Assembly (NCBI RefSeq): GCF_051027545.1
Contig: NZ_CP194902.1
Coordinates: 1,550,001 to 1,614,000, forward strand
Origin: Methylocaldum sp002005105
GTDB lineage: Bacteria > Pseudomonadota > Gammaproteobacteria > Methylococcales > Methylococcaceae
Direction of reading: 5' to 3'
DNA length: 64,000 nucleotides
A program made the translations under genes and the position numbers. Shown piece by piece: positions 1 through 7,851 of the stretch. The notes under the pieces were generated by a model, which worked only from the letters and a program-made list of their open reading frames with translations, was not told where the DNA came from and searched no databases. Position 1 is the stretch's first letter; each line of letters begins with the position of its first letter.

Positions 1-22
1 TCCTCCCCGTTCCGAAACGCCC

Positions 23-1213
23 ATGACCGTAAAGCTGAAACCCTTGGTCCTATTGCTATTGGCGGCACTTCTGGTAGCCGGCTGTGCTAGCCGGCCGCCC
101 GCGAAGTCGCCGAAAAAAATCGGTAAGGCCAATGTCTCTCCTCCGACCCGGCTATCCCGGAACTCGTCCGCACAAGCCTCCGCGGCTGCGCGGCGTAGGC
201 CCGAATCATCCTACCCTTCGATCCGCAGTTCATCCGGAGGCAGTCATTACCGGGCATTCCGGATCACCGGGGATTACGCCGGCTACCCGGCGCTTCAACA
301 GTTCATCGAATACATGGTCAGCCGGCACGGATTTTCCCGCGAGTATCTGAGCGGCGTGTTTTCGCAAGCCAAGCGTAAACAGTGGACGCTCGATTACCTG
401 GGTAAACAGGCCGATGCGGTTGGACAGCCGCGCCCCGGAGCCTGGTCGCGCTACCGCTCCAAGTTTCTTACCGAGAAGCACATCTCCAGCGGGGCCGCCT
501 TCTGGCGCCGTCATGCTTCGGCGTTGGAGCGTGCCGGCGCGCTGTACGGCGTGCCGCCCGAGTACATTCTCGGGATCATGGGAGTGGAGACGATTTACGG
601 CGCCAATGTGGGCAACCATCGGGTGATCGATGCGCTGACCACGTTATCGTTCGATTACCCGCGCCGGGGAGACTATTTCAAGACCGAACTGGAAAAGTTC
701 CTGTTGATGGCACGGGACGAACGGGTCGATCCGTTCTATCCGGTAGGCTCTTATGCCGGCGCGATGGGTCTGGGCCAATTCATGCCCAGCAGTTTTCTGC
801 AATGGGCGGTGGATTTCGACGGTGATGGTCACCGCGATTTGTGGAATCCGGTAGATGCAATCGGCAGCATCGCCAATTATTTCGCAGCCCACGGCTGGCG
901 GCCGGGCGAACCGGTGGTGACCGCCGCCCGGGGCAGCGCCATGGCCAGAAATCTCGAATCGGGGTTCGATACCCGCTATTCCCTGGCCGCTTTGACGAGC
1001 TACGGCATTCAACCCGTCGCCGCCTTAGGCCGCGATTCCACGGTGCGCTTGCTCCGCCTCAGCGCCGACTCCGGCGACGAATACTGGCTTGGTCACCAAA
1101 ACTTCTACGTGATCACCCGCTACAACCACAGCACCCACTACGCCATGGCCGTGCATCAGCTCGCCCAGGCGATCAAGCGCCGTTATTTCGAGAGTGTGGC
1201 TTTATTGCAGTAA
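23..1213 (+). CDS. mltB: Lytic murein transglycosylase B (membrane-bound lipoprotein)
   Basis: Cleaves the MurNAc-GlcNAc bond of peptidoglycan with formation of 1,6-anhydro-MurNAc; expected on the periplasmic face of the outer membrane. The 396-aa product starts with a lipoprotein signal (hydrophobic run residues 5-19, lipobox LVAGC with Cys21). A low-complexity Ser/Arg/Pro linker (about 25-75) precedes the SLT_2-type catalytic domain. The GVETIYGANVG segment near residue 190 carries the expected catalytic glutamate; AGAMGLGQFMPS and the FDGDGHRDLW metal-loop-like segment follow, both typical of MltB/Slt35. The upstream gene is outside the window, so operon status is unknown. No strong Shine-Dalgarno is visible, but the start fits the signal peptide. 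Confidence 0.93.
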   Translation: MTVKLKPLVLLLLAALLVAGCASRPPAKSPKKIGKANVSPPTRLSRNSSAQASAAARRRPESSYPSIRSSSGGSHYRAFRITGDYAGYPALQQFIEYMVSRHGFSREYLSGVFSQAKRKQWTLDYLGKQADAVGQPRPGAWSRYRSKFLTEKHISSGAAFWRRHASALERAGALYGVPPEYILGIMGVETIYGANVGNHRVIDALTTLSFDYPRRGDYFKTELEKFLLMARDERVDPFYPVGSYAGAMGLGQFMPSSFLQWAVDFDGDGHRDLWNPVDAIGSIANYFAAHGWRPGEPVVTAARGSAMARNLESGFDTRYSLAALTSYGIQPVAALGRDSTVRLLRLSADSGDEYWLGHQNFYVITRYNHSTHYAMAVHQLAQAIKRRYFESVALLQ

Positions 1214-1280
1214 CGGATAGCGCGTTTCTCGGCTCAACGACCCGGACGATTGGCTCTCGGTTTCCCCCAGAACTTTAATC

Positions 1281-1360
1281 GTAGGGTGGGTTAGCACAGC
1301 GTAACCCACCGATTCGAGGTCGCTCGGTGGGTTACGGCCTCACGGCCTAACCCACCCTAC
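1281..1360. repeat. REP-like inverted pair (GTAG + GGTGGGTTA stem)
   Basis: Reads GTAG, then a stem-loop GGTGGGTTA...TAACCCACC, then after about 15 nt a second stem-loop in inverse orientation ending CCACCCTAC (GTAG on the other strand). Two convergent hairpins of this kind form a BIME. It lies just after mltB and may also act in transcription termination or mRNA stability. It resembles the GGCGGGTTA repeats elsewhere in the window but with T for C in the stem. Confidence 0.8.
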
Positions 1361-1415
1361 AAAAATGAGCTCCTTATTGAAAGCGATTTGGAATAAATCG
1401 GAGAAGGAAGATTTG

Positions 1416-1830
1416 TTAAAACGTTATCTTCCCGTAGACGGTGGCATAGGGAGAATTGTCCCGCAGCCGTTTGTAAGTGACTTGCGGATACCAGGTTCCG
1501 CTGGTGGTGGGGAGTGTCGTCAACACGTCGAAGCGCTGACCGGGAGAGATGTCTACGCTGGTGACGGTTTTCGGGGTCGGCAGGGCGCGGCCGCCCTGGA
1601 CATAGATCGTGAAAGACTTGAGGTTTCCGGCGCTGTCCTTGATGGCGAAGGTGCCGTTGGTGGAGTGCAGCCCCACGAGTCGCAGCGCGACTTTCTTCGA
1701 TGTCGCGGCGGCAAGCGATATCGCGGGCGAGGAGGCGGCTTTTCCTCCTTGCCGCTTCGGCCCGGCCGAACAGGGCTACCAGGCACCAGGGCATGATATG
1801 TCTTAGTTTTAGTTGTTTTCGTTTTTCCAT
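1416..1830 (-). pseudogene. Frameshifted secreted protein, possible cupredoxin-like tail
   Basis: An ATG at 1830 begins a signal-peptide-like stretch (MEKRKQLKLRHIMPWCLVALF). That frame then becomes Arg-rich nonsense, while the neighbouring frame opens at about 1775 and runs to 1416 with protein-like composition. A one-base shift between about 1745 and 1778 would join them into a protein of roughly 138 aa. The C-terminal part includes DISPGQRFDVLTTLP and SGTWYPQVTYKR, reminiscent of the second cupredoxin domain of multicopper oxidases; that resemblance is by eye only. It may be a true pseudogene or a base-call error. A REP pair ends about 55 bp downstream of its 3' end. Confidence 0.5.
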
Positions 1831-1997
1831 GTTTCTTACTCTTTTTGGCAGAAAACTCAGCACGGACATTTCGATATGTTTTTCGCCTCGCCACGGCTCT
1901 CCCCTGAGCTGATCCAAGAAGCGTGGGTTGACAATCCTTTGTCGAAAAAGGCGTCTGGCCGACAATAAGGTCAAATTGGCATATCACGAGACCGCGA

Positions 1998-2879
1998 GTG
2001 CAGAATTTCTCCGACCGATTGGTCCGAATTCCCGAACTGACCGCACGTTGGCGTTCCGGGGGCTTGAGCGATGCCGCCTATGCGGCGCTGTATTTCTTTA
2101 TCTGGCAGATCGGGATGCACGGACCGCGTTTCGCGTCGCGCAAGGTCAAGAGCGATCCGAGGCCGGACGCATCAAGCTGGCTGGCGGATTTCGACCGATC
2201 GGCCGGAAGCGAATTGGAGCGGGTGCTGGTCGATCGGATCGAGCGTTATCACTTTTTCGGTCTTATCCCGAATGCTTCGGTGGCGCTCTCGGCGTGGTTG
2301 CGCGGCGAATGGCCCCTACTGCTGACCGAGCGGATTCCGCCGCCCGGAGAAGTCCTTGAGATGCAGGCGACGGGCCGGCGGCCGGTCACGGTCGTGGCCG
2401 ATTATCCGCGGCTCTTGCGGCCGGTTCTCAAGAAGCCGAACGGTTTCGCTTTTTTCGTGCACGACCTCGAACATGCCTTCAAGTTCTTCCACGACCCCAA
2501 TGTCCACGACGGACAGAGGAAATTTTTCGGGTTGCTTCGGGAGACGGTTCGGCAGGGTTTATTCAGTCCCTATCTGGGCGATAAGGTTTTTGCGGAGAAG
2601 TTCGATTACCTGATCAGCGACATGAATACCCACGTGATTCACAGCCTGCGCTTCCTGGGCGCGATTCTGATCGAGTGCATCTTGCGCCGGGAAGGGAAGG
2701 CGCCGCATGAAACGCTGTCGTCCGCAGCCGGGGACGAGTTAGCCGAACTGCTGCAAACCCTGAGCCGTTGCTGGGCGTTTTCGCCGGCCGCCGAGAAAGC
2801 GATGCTGCGTCTCATCGACGGCGGGTTCGGCGAGGCCGATGCGGCTTTGATCGAGCGGGCGGTCTCGCGGGCCTCGTAG
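1998..2879 (+). CDS. Conserved hypothetical protein, 293 aa
   Basis: No family was recognised. The product is soluble, without signal peptide, largely helical and rich in aromatics. Two notable blocks are FFVHDLEHAFKFFHD (about 155-170) and SDMNTHVIHSLRFLG (about 211-225). Their clustered His, Asp and Glu residues could form a metal site or an all-helical active site, but this is inference. It starts with GTG and has no clear Shine-Dalgarno, so the start is uncertain. The TAG stop codon lies inside the GTAG of the repeat that follows, so repeat insertion may have set or altered the C terminus. It stands alone, with the convergent nor operon downstream. Confidence 0.7.
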   Translation: MQNFSDRLVRIPELTARWRSGGLSDAAYAALYFFIWQIGMHGPRFASRKVKSDPRPDASSWLADFDRSAGSELERVLVDRIERYHFFGLIPNASVALSAWLRGEWPLLLTERIPPPGEVLEMQATGRRPVTVVADYPRLLRPVLKKPNGFAFFVHDLEHAFKFFHDPNVHDGQRKFFGLLRETVRQGLFSPYLGDKVFAEKFDYLISDMNTHVIHSLRFLGAILIECILRREGKAPHETLSSAAGDELAELLQTLSRCWAFSPAAEKAMLRLIDGGFGEADAALIERAVSRAS

Positions 2880-2979
2880 GGCGGGTTAGGCCGGAAGGCC
2901 GTAACCCGCCGAAGAACCCCACACCGGCGGGTTACGCGGAGCCTGTCCTGAGCTTCGTCGAAGGGCTAACCCGCCCTAC
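2876..2979. repeat. REP-like inverted pair (GGCGGGTTA family) with inner CCTGTCC...GAAGGG repeat
   Basis: GTAG plus stem GGCGGGTTA...TAACCCGCC opens the element; a reversed partner closes it (GCTAACCCGCCCTAC, ending 2979). Between them, about 2941-2966, lies GCCTGTCCTGAG...TCGAAGGGC, a second dispersed repeat also found near 35,500 and inside the MITE at 43,884. The element sits between two convergent transcription units, where a bidirectional terminator role is plausible. Confidence 0.8.
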
Positions 2980-3009
2980 AGCGAACGTTCATTTGAATGC
3001 CCTCGGGAA

Positions 3010-4488
3010 TTACGCCGTTTCCACAACAGCCGCCTTGATTCCCGGCTCTTCGGGCCGTTCGATGACCAGCGCGGGCCGGGTTTCGCGAGCGCCGATGGTC
3101 GCCAGATCCCAGATCAGCAGAACCAGGCCGACGGCGGTGACGATTCCGAAAATCAGCCGCCAAAACATGGCCTGCGTGAACCAGGGGTGGGTCTGGGCGG
3201 CGAAATAACCGCTCCAGGTCGAGCCTTCGATAGCACGTTCGATGAACGATTGCTCGTAGCCGGCGATGAGCAGGGCCACGGTCATGCCGACCACGCCGAG
3301 ATTCAAGAGGACCATCGACCATTTCCACTTCCAGCCGTTGTCGGCGAGATTGGCGCCCATCCACACATTGCCGCGCCACTGTTGTACCGCGAGATAGAAG
3401 AAGGCGATATTGATCGTGGCGTAAGCCCCGAAGAACGACAAATGGCCGTGGGAAGCCGTCCATTGAGTGCCGTGGGTGTAGAGATTGATTTGCGGCAGGG
3501 TGTGCATGAAGCCCCAGACGCCGGCGCCGAAAAAATTGCCGAAAGTGTGCGCGATCACCCAGCCCAGCGCGGGATGATTGGTGCTCTTGAACTTGTGGAC
3601 GCCGGCGTCATAGATGGAGTGCACCACCATGGCGACCAGCGGAATCGGCTCCAGGGCGGAGAAGAAGCCGCCGATGGGGAACCAGTACTCGGGGGTGCCG
3701 ATCCAGAAATAGTGATGGCCCAGCCCCAGGATGCCCGAACCGAACATCAGCGCCACCTCGATGTACAGCCAGGTCTGGACGATCTTGCGCCGGGCGCCCA
3801 GGAGCTTCATCAGGCTCCAGGCCATGATGCAGCCGACCAGCACCTCCCAGGTCGCTTCCACCCAGAGATGGACCACCCACCACCACCAATAGTGATCCAC
3901 GGTCACGTTGGTGGTGTAGAACATCCCCGCCAGATAGAGACCGACCAGGGCGACCAGATCGAGTGTGAGCACGCCGGAGACGCCGGACCAGCGGCCCTTG
4001 GAAAAGGTGCCCGCGACGTTGTAGAAGAACACCAGCATGCCGGCGACGATGCCGATATCCGCCCACCGAGGTGCCTCGATGTATTCGCGCCCTTCGTTGA
4101 TCAGCCACCGGGTGGTATCGTCGCCCGCGCCGATTTGCAGGAACAGATACACCAGCACGACGACGCCGACCGCGGCCGTCAGCACCCAGAAGGCGATCTC
4201 CCCGAGCTTGAGCCCGACGATCTCGACTCCGCTCTCTTCTTCGAGAAACCAGTAGACGGCCCCGATGAACCCGTACAGCATCCACACGATCATCGCGTTG
4301 ATGTGGAGCATGCGGTTCACGCTGAAATCCAGGGTTTCGAACAGAAAGCCGGGAGCGAGGAACTGAACGGCGGCGAGCAGGCCGAACAGGATTTGCGCCA
4401 CGAAAAGAACCATCGCGACAATAAAATATTTCACCGCGAGCTTTTGTCCGCCATTGAGATTTCGACTGTCAAGGACTCCGACGCTCAT
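3010..4488 (-). CDS. norB: Nitric oxide reductase large subunit (cNorB)
   Basis: Catalytic subunit that reduces two NO to N2O at a haem b3/non-haem iron centre in the cytoplasmic membrane. The 492-aa product has about 12 hydrophobic helices. All expected ligands are visible: His62 (HINAMIVW) and His349 for haem b, His347 (HGHLSFF) for haem b3, and His207, His258 and His259 (GLGHHYF) for the iron. Glu211 (HLWVEATWE) and Glu280 (SALEPIPL) are also conserved; numbering nearly matches the Pseudomonas enzyme. The N terminus lacks the long quinol-oxidising extension of qNor, and norC is adjacent, so this is the cytochrome c-dependent type. Its ATG overlaps the norC stop (TAATG), implying translational coupling. 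Confidence 0.97.
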   Translation of the reverse strand: MSVGVLDSRNLNGGQKLAVKYFIVAMVLFVAQILFGLLAAVQFLAPGFLFETLDFSVNRMLHINAMIVWMLYGFIGAVYWFLEEESGVEIVGLKLGEIAFWVLTAAVGVVVLVYLFLQIGAGDDTTRWLINEGREYIEAPRWADIGIVAGMLVFFYNVAGTFSKGRWSGVSGVLTLDLVALVGLYLAGMFYTTNVTVDHYWWWWVVHLWVEATWEVLVGCIMAWSLMKLLGARRKIVQTWLYIEVALMFGSGILGLGHHYFWIGTPEYWFPIGGFFSALEPIPLVAMVVHSIYDAGVHKFKSTNHPALGWVIAHTFGNFFGAGVWGFMHTLPQINLYTHGTQWTASHGHLSFFGAYATINIAFFYLAVQQWRGNVWMGANLADNGWKWKWSMVLLNLGVVGMTVALLIAGYEQSFIERAIEGSTWSGYFAAQTHPWFTQAMFWRLIFGIVTAVGLVLLIWDLATIGARETRPALVIERPEEPGIKAAVVETA

Positions 4489-5093
4489 TATTGGTTCTCC
4501 TGTGCGTATAGGGTCTTGAAGTTATGAGGAAAGCCGTTGGTGTCGATGGCCGCGGTCCATTTGAGAAAAGCGATCAGTCCCCTGGCCTCGTCTTCGGTGA
4601 TGCCGAGGTCGGGCATCCTGCGCCCGGTGCCGTACGACCTGGCGTTGCCGGCCGGGTCCTGGAGGAAAGCCAGCATCAGCGTCTCGCGGTTGGTTTCGTC
4701 CACCCAATTCGGATCCAGCCAGGACTTGGTCAGGTCGGGCGCGTAGTAGGCGCCGTTCCCCAGAATCGTATGGCAGTTGATGCAGTTCTTCGCCTGAAAG
4801 GTCTTCTTGCCGAGGGTCACGAGCTTTTCCGCCTCTTCGTCGCTCAAGGTCTTGCCGAACAGAGGCGCATCGCTTTCGACAACCGGTACGTAGCGGTTCA
4901 GCTTGGCGTTGAGACGGTAATCGATCTTCTTGTTGATGACGCTGTAGGCGGGTACGCGCGCGGTGCTGCCGGCCGACACCTTGGCCATCGAGTCGAAGGT
5001 CAGGACGATCAGCAGCAGAAACGAAACCGCCGTCACCCAGATGGCGGTTTTCTTCCAAAACGTTTCGGATGCCCATAGAGGCGTGGTGTTCAC
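4488..5093 (-). CDS. norC: Nitric oxide reductase cytochrome c subunit (NorC)
   Basis: Membrane-anchored c-type cytochrome that passes electrons to NorB. I place the start at the GTG at 5093, giving 201 aa: a GAGGGGGAAC Shine-Dalgarno sits just upstream and the product then begins with the usual short cytoplasmic tail and single anchor helix (about 13-33). Haem is bound at CINCH (Cys104, Cys107, His108), and Met160 in GRRMPDLG is the likely axial methionine. The YAPDLTKSW and FLQDPAGN segments are typical of NorC. The GTG overlaps the stop of the upstream membrane protein (GTGA), so the three genes form one operon read right to left. Confidence 0.96.
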   Translation of the reverse strand: MNTTPLWASETFWKKTAIWVTAVSFLLLIVLTFDSMAKVSAGSTARVPAYSVINKKIDYRLNAKLNRYVPVVESDAPLFGKTLSDEEAEKLVTLGKKTFQAKNCINCHTILGNGAYYAPDLTKSWLDPNWVDETNRETLMLAFLQDPAGNARSYGTGRRMPDLGITEDEARGLIAFLKWTAAIDTNGFPHNFKTLYAQENQ

Positions 5094-5443
5094 GATTGTT
5101 CCCCCTCTTGTTGTTGGTTGATGATCGGACGATCGTGTTCGGAGTGTTCGCCGGCATGAGTGACCGTGCATAGCCGCCAGATCGCCTGAGGCGCGGCGAA
5201 GTAGCCGATCAGCATGAGGCCGGCGATGATGCGCCAAAAGCCTTCGAAATGGGATGTTTCCGCCAACAGCCAAACCGAGACGGCCAGAACGCCGTAGCTG
5301 ACATAGGCCAAAATCAAGAATCCGGGACGGCGCGTCAGCTTGCCCCAGGCTAAAAGCGCGGCATAAGAGGCGCCAGCGAGGATGATCGTAGCGGCCGAGA
5401 AGACGTTAACGAAGAAATCGTCGAGCGCGACCGGTTCGATCAT
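5090..5443 (-). CDS. Small membrane protein at the head of the nor operon
   Basis: The 117-aa product has three to four hydrophobic helices (about 12-30, 39-60, 68-88) and a charged C-terminal tail rich in Glu and Gln. No family was identified. It is the first gene of the operon and its TGA overlaps the norC GTG, so its level is probably tied to NorBC. Roles in NOR assembly, haem or iron delivery, or NO sensing are possible, but this is inferred from context only. It is not a recognisable NorD, NorE, NorF or NorQ from the sequence; NorF is also a small membrane protein but I cannot match it. Confidence 0.75.
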   Translation of the reverse strand: MIEPVALDDFFVNVFSAATIILAGASYAALLAWGKLTRRPGFLILAYVSYGVLAVSVWLLAETSHFEGFWRIIAGLMLIGYFAAPQAIWRLCTVTHAGEHSEHDRPIINQQQEGEQS

Positions 5444-5487
5444 CGGCGGTGCAAGGATGTCCGCTTGTGTGCGTTCAACCGGGAGCG

Positions 5488-6108
5488 CTACACGTCCAAC
5501 GATTCATCGTCGTCATATTCGTCGAATCCATCGCCGGAGTCGTCGAAGCCGGAATCGGAAGCCGGTTCGTCAGCGTTGTAGTACTCGTTGATGGTGATGT
5601 TTTCGACGTTTTCAGGAGAAGTCGATGCCGAATCGAGGAATCCGCCGCCGGAACCGTGGTGCAAAAGGTTTTCGATGCCGTGGAACAGAAACGCGCCGCC
5701 CGCGATTCCGGCCGCAGTCGCTGCCGCCGTACCTAAGAAACTCATGGCGGAGCTTTGTCCGGCCATATTCGTAGCATGGGGCGATGCCGGCGGTCCACCG
5801 GCAGGCGGCATGGACGCTGGCCGGTTGGGGGATGTGCCCCAAGGGTCCGCACCCAGAAAACCGCTCGCTTGGGAGCTTTTAACCTGCAATTGATTGATCT
5901 GATTTTGCAGTTGCTCGATTTGGGCCTTGGCGGCATTCAGCGCTCTTTCCTGCAACAGCGCTTTCTGTACGAGCAGATAAACGGCATCGGGTTGTTGTGC
6001 CGTGGCCTGATTGATGAGAGTGTCGGCTTCCGGATCTTTGCTGGATACTTTAATTTGCTTGAGCTGGTCGAGGAAATTGGTCAGCAGACGTCGTTCTTCG
6101 GTGTGCAT
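5488..6108 (-). CDS. DUF2076 family protein
   Basis: The 206-aa product opens with MHTEERRLLTNFLDQL and continues with a Gln-rich coiled coil (about 55-78, QIEQLQNQINQLQ). A Pro/Gly/Ala-rich middle, a Gly/Ala hydrophobic segment (about 122-143) and a strongly acidic C terminus (DEYDDDESLDV) follow. This order matches the DUF2076 family, sometimes labelled periplasmic ligand-binding sensor, whose function is not known. GGAG lies six bases upstream of the ATG. It is 44 bp upstream of the nor operon on the same strand and might be co-transcribed with it. Confidence 0.8.
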   Translation of the reverse strand: MHTEERRLLTNFLDQLKQIKVSSKDPEADTLINQATAQQPDAVYLLVQKALLQERALNAAKAQIEQLQNQINQLQVKSSQASGFLGADPWGTSPNRPASMPPAGGPPASPHATNMAGQSSAMSFLGTAAATAAGIAGGAFLFHGIENLLHHGSGGGFLDSASTSPENVENITINEYYNADEPASDSGFDDSGDGFDEYDDDESLDV

Positions 6109-6242
6109 CAGGGTCTCCGCGTCGGAATATGTTGAATGATGCTGAAGTTAAGGATTTGTCAAACATTTTACAAGGTCTGACGGACGGCGCCGCTGTCGTG
6201 CGCCAGGGCAATCAATGAAATGGTTCTAAAGGAGAAATCAGC

Positions 6243-6938
6243 ATGGCTACTGTACTGGTAACCGGTTCCAATCGTGGCATCGGTCTCGAATTTTGCAGGC
6301 AATACGCTGATGCGGGCTGGAAAGTTCTGGCGTGTTGCCGCCGTCCCGAGCAAGCGTCGGATTTGCAGGGTTTGGCCATCCATCATCCGTCGGTTTCCAT
6401 TCATCAGTTGGACCTCGGAAATTTCGACCAGGTCGATGCGCTGGCGCACGCCCAGGCGTCCGAAACGATCGACGTGTTGATCAATAACGCCGGAATCTAC
6501 GGCGACTCCGGCCGGAATGTCCTTGGGGCGCTCGATTACGAGCTTTGGGCGCGGGTTCTGAAGATCAATGCGGAGGCGCCGGTCAAGATGACCGAGGCGT
6601 TTCTTCCCCATGTTTCGCGCAGTGAGCGCAAGTTGGTGGTCGCCATAACCAGCCTCATGGGCAGCATGGCCGATAACTCGAGCGGCGGCGCAATCATGTA
6701 CCGCACCAGTAAGGCCGCGCTGAATGCCGCCATGAAGAGCCTTGCGATCGATCTCAAGCCCCGCGGGGTAGGTGTGATGATTTTGCATCCCGGCTGGGTG
6801 AAGACCGACATGGGCGGTTCAAACGCGCCGACGTCGCCGGCCGAAAGCGTCGCAGGCATGCGGCGGACGATCGAAGGTTTCGCTCTCCGCGACTCGGGGC
6901 GGTTCCTGGATTTTCGCGGACGCGAACTTCCCTGGTGA
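6243..6938 (+). CDS. SDR family NAD(P)-dependent oxidoreductase (CsgA/C-factor-like)
   Basis: Short-chain dehydrogenase of 231 aa. The Rossmann motif TGSNRGIG is at residues 7-14, NNAG follows near 80, and the catalytic Ser, Tyr and Lys are in ITSLMGS and YRTSK. The length and the FCRQYADAGWKVLACCRRP segment resemble the short C-factor-like branch of SDRs, whose substrates are poorly known. A good Shine-Dalgarno (AAAGGAG) lies nine bases before the ATG. The gene is divergent from DUF2076, with about 130 bp of shared promoter region. Confidence 0.9.
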   Translation: MATVLVTGSNRGIGLEFCRQYADAGWKVLACCRRPEQASDLQGLAIHHPSVSIHQLDLGNFDQVDALAHAQASETIDVLINNAGIYGDSGRNVLGALDYELWARVLKINAEAPVKMTEAFLPHVSRSERKLVVAITSLMGSMADNSSGGAIMYRTSKAALNAAMKSLAIDLKPRGVGVMILHPGWVKTDMGGSNAPTSPAESVAGMRRTIEGFALRDSGRFLDFRGRELPW

Positions 6939-7087
6939 AGAAAGACGGCAAGCGTGTCATTTGAAAAAACACGGACCTTTGCCTACGCTTCATGGAACAC
7001 GGGAAGATCGAAGCGAAGCTTCGAGGTGAAAGAACTTTCTCGTTGCTATGGTCACGAAAATCACTGTTTGCCAGCAAGGGGCCACTC

Positions 7088-7459
7088 ATGTCGAGATCAA
7101 TAAGAACCATTTTCCTTTCGGCGACGGCGGCGCTGGTCATGTCGTCCGCGTCGATGGCTTCGGACAATTACGGTCATGACGTGGGCATGAAATTGGGTTC
7201 GGGGCTGAGCAATCTGGCCATGGGATGGGTCGAGTTCCCCAAGAACATGATCAATACCACGAACGAAACCAACGTCATTTTTGGGCTCTCCGGCGGGTTT
7301 CTGAAAGGCGGGTTGCACACTCTAGGCCGTATCGCGTCCGGCCTCGTCGATGTCATTACCTTTCCCTTGCCTACGCAACCGATCACGAAACCTACCTTCG
7401 TGTGGCAAGACTTCGGCGTCGAAACGCAGTATGGTCCCGTCTTTCAGTTGAAAGATTAA
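7088..7459 (+). CDS. TIGR04073 family exosortase system-associated protein
   Basis: Small exported protein of 123 aa. I start it at the ATG at 7088, where AAGGGG precedes and a signal peptide begins (MSRSIRTIFLSATAAL, cleavage likely after ASMA). The mature part has the Gly-rich pattern of TIGR04073: MKLGSGLSNLAMGWVEFPKN, a GLSGGFLKGG turn, then RIASGLVDVITFPLP. Members often occur in genomes with exosortase/PEP-CTERM sorting, but their function is unknown. No exosortase or PEP-CTERM protein is visible here. A hairpin terminator follows directly. Confidence 0.82.
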   Translation: MSRSIRTIFLSATAALVMSSASMASDNYGHDVGMKLGSGLSNLAMGWVEFPKNMINTTNETNVIFGLSGGFLKGGLHTLGRIASGLVDVITFPLPTQPITKPTFVWQDFGVETQYGPVFQLKD

Positions 7460-7469
7460 GTCGGAGCGC

Positions 7470-7497
7470 GGCGGACCGTTGGTCAAGGTCCGCCTTT
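7470..7497 (+). terminator. Intrinsic terminator after the TIGR04073 gene
   Basis: A perfect 8-bp stem GGCGGACC/GGTCCGCC with a 9-nt loop is followed by TTT then CTC. It lies 11 bp after the stop codon. The T tract is short, so efficiency is uncertain. Confidence 0.65.
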
Positions 7498-7851
7498 CTC
7501 GAAGCAAGAAGGGGTGACCGAGGTTCTCCCGGCATGGAGCGCCGACTCACCCCAGCCCTCATGTCCGTCCCCAGCGTTGTCTCCGGCCGATTTAAGGCGG
7601 AGTCGATCCCGTCATTGATAATTCTCGATTCGAAATCATACCGGTCATAATAGGTCCAAGTAGGTAAAGCACAATCAGCCGCGTTGACCGGTCTAATTAT
7701 CTTATCAGCCTGGAATTCGAGCGGTTTTCCGAATCATCGAAATCGCCGCCGACAACATGGAACGCGGGAATTCACTGATTGGCGTCATTTGATCGCTAGC
7801 TATATTTCAGATCCAGGACGGACAGATGGTTTTGTCTGAATAGGTTGGTAT
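7498..7851. other. Intergenic region, no gene seen
   Basis: About 350 bp with no convincing reading frame. The part from about 7610 to 7720 is AT-richer than its surroundings and probably holds the promoter of the PAS-SpoIIE phosphatase gene. No specific operator was recognised. Confidence 0.5.

Noticed and set aside
3187..4527. Long open frame (446 aa) on the plus strand across norB
   Set aside because: It is antisense to a fully conserved norB; its Asp/His/Gly/Pro-rich composition is what the complement of a GC-rich gene gives.
5094..5273. 60-residue upstream extension of norC in the same frame
   Set aside because: It overlaps the membrane-protein gene, is Arg/His-rich, and the GTG at 5093 has a strong Shine-Dalgarno and gives a normal NorC.
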